Part shown: positions 63,849 to 64,000 of the stretch, in pieces | Layout of the letters: each line of letters begins with the position of its first letter | Position numbering within the stretch: the stretch's first letter is position 1 | Source of the DNA: Synchiropus splendidus | Lineage: Eukaryota > Chordata > Actinopteri > Syngnathiformes > Callionymidae | Length of the DNA stretch: 64,000 bases | Assembly: GCF_027744825.2 (NCBI RefSeq) | Contig: NW_026527059.1 | Location: forward strand, 868,001-932,000 | Direction of reading: 5' to 3' | Translations under genes and position numbers: made by a program | The notes under the pieces: model-generated | Told to the model about the DNA's origin: nothing | The model's database searches: none | Seen by the model: only the letters and a program-made list of their open reading frames with translations

Positions 63849-64000
63849 TTTCGCAACGCCAAACATAAAAGTGTTAATAACTTTGGAAAAACACTTCAGA
63901 CAGTTTAGATTTGATGTGCAACTACTAGAAAGACCCTTTCTGCTATAGTGGGAGGTTAAAATTTCATGTTCTGAAGCTTCCCTGAAAAGTTATGGCACAA
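63849..64000 (+). repeat. Partial right-edge monomer, D type with tcgc variant
   Basis: This is the first 152 bases of a monomer truncated by the window end. It has A28, G37, T56 and A73 (D type) and the rare tttcgcaacg start instead of tttcggaacg. The same start occurs at 54449 and 59149, exactly 9400 and 4700 bases upstream (50 and 25 monomers). The array continues to the right. Confidence 0.95.

Larger units (their letters stand above)
1..64000 (+). repeat. 188-bp satellite DNA array, about 340 monomers, filling the window
   Basis: The motif tttcgg recurs every 188 bases from 121 to 63849 (121, 309, 497, 685, 873, 1061 and so on), always on the same strand. This gives 339 complete monomers plus a partial one at each end. 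The net register drift is only -4 bp, fully explained by eleven small indels before 20.45 kb. Neighbouring monomers differ by a few substitutions. The consensus is about 39% GC with three CpG sites per monomer and a HindIII site (AAGCTT, monomer positions 126-131) in nearly every copy. No unique sequence, transposon or inversion interrupts it. Arrays of this size and monomer length are known from eukaryotic centromeres and heterochromatin. A centromeric location, and a plant source, are inferences; the family is not one I recognise. Confidence 0.98.

Noticed and set aside
1..64000. CRISPR array
   Set aside because: Direct repeats are present, but the whole 188-bp unit repeats with only point differences. 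There are no unique spacers and no cas genes.
1..64000. Bacterial or phage origin, or a repetitive protein gene
   Set aside because: No reading frame stays open beyond 70 codons on either strand. 188 is not divisible by three and stops recur in every monomer, so a repeat-domain protein is excluded. Tens of kilobases of pure satellite is a eukaryotic pattern.
1..64000. Embedded transposon, retroelement or inversion breakpoint
   Set aside because: The 188-bp register and orientation hold from 121 to 63849 with only one- or two-base indels, leaving no room for an insertion or inversion.

Overview
The whole 64 kb window is one uninterrupted tandem satellite array with a 188-bp monomer (about 39% GC in the consensus). 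Phased on the motif tttcgg, there is a 120-bp partial monomer at 1-120, 339 complete monomers at 121-63848 and a 152-bp partial monomer at 63849-64000. All monomers run in the same orientation. I saw no gene, RNA gene, transposon, inversion or unique sequence. The array runs off both ends, so its true size is unknown. A homogeneous array of this scale with nucleosome-scale monomers points to a eukaryotic chromosome, most likely centromeric or pericentromeric heterochromatin from a long-read assembly. The A/T-rich monomer resembles plant centromere satellites in general style, but I do not recognise the family and cannot name the organism.

The monomers differ mainly at nine diagnostic sites (monomer positions 28, 37, 53, 56, 73, 107, 132, 156, 157). 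These sites sort most monomers into types: A (G37, T56, A73), B (T37, C56, A73), C (C37, G53, C73, often gcgta at 154-158), C' (C37, C53, C73) and D (A28, otherwise like A). The order of types and many private mutations reveal higher-order repeats (HORs) and segmental duplications. All are whole numbers of monomers: 3-mer at 12.7-13.5 kb, 5-mer at 9.0-10.8 kb, 6/7-mer at 16.9-19.3 kb, 8-mer at 21.2-24.2 kb, five 8-mer copies at 30.8-38.3 kb, 18-mer at 47.3-54.1 kb, and 5-mer plus 20-mer at 54.4-62.5 kb. There are also displaced copies 4.7 kb apart (6.3 and 11.0 kb) and 14.85 kb apart (25.3-28.9 and 40.2-43.7 kb).

The left third (1 to about 20.45 kb) holds every single- or two-base indel I found. 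The remaining 43.5 kb stays in exact 188-bp register. Each monomer carries three short inverted repeats: 7-bp arms with a 14-nt spacer, 6-bp arms with a 3-nt loop, and 8-bp arms with a 23-nt spacer. No CENP-B box is visible. These dyads are the best candidates for functional structure in the array. Four 70-codon open frames exist only because point mutations removed a recurrent TAG; they are not genes.
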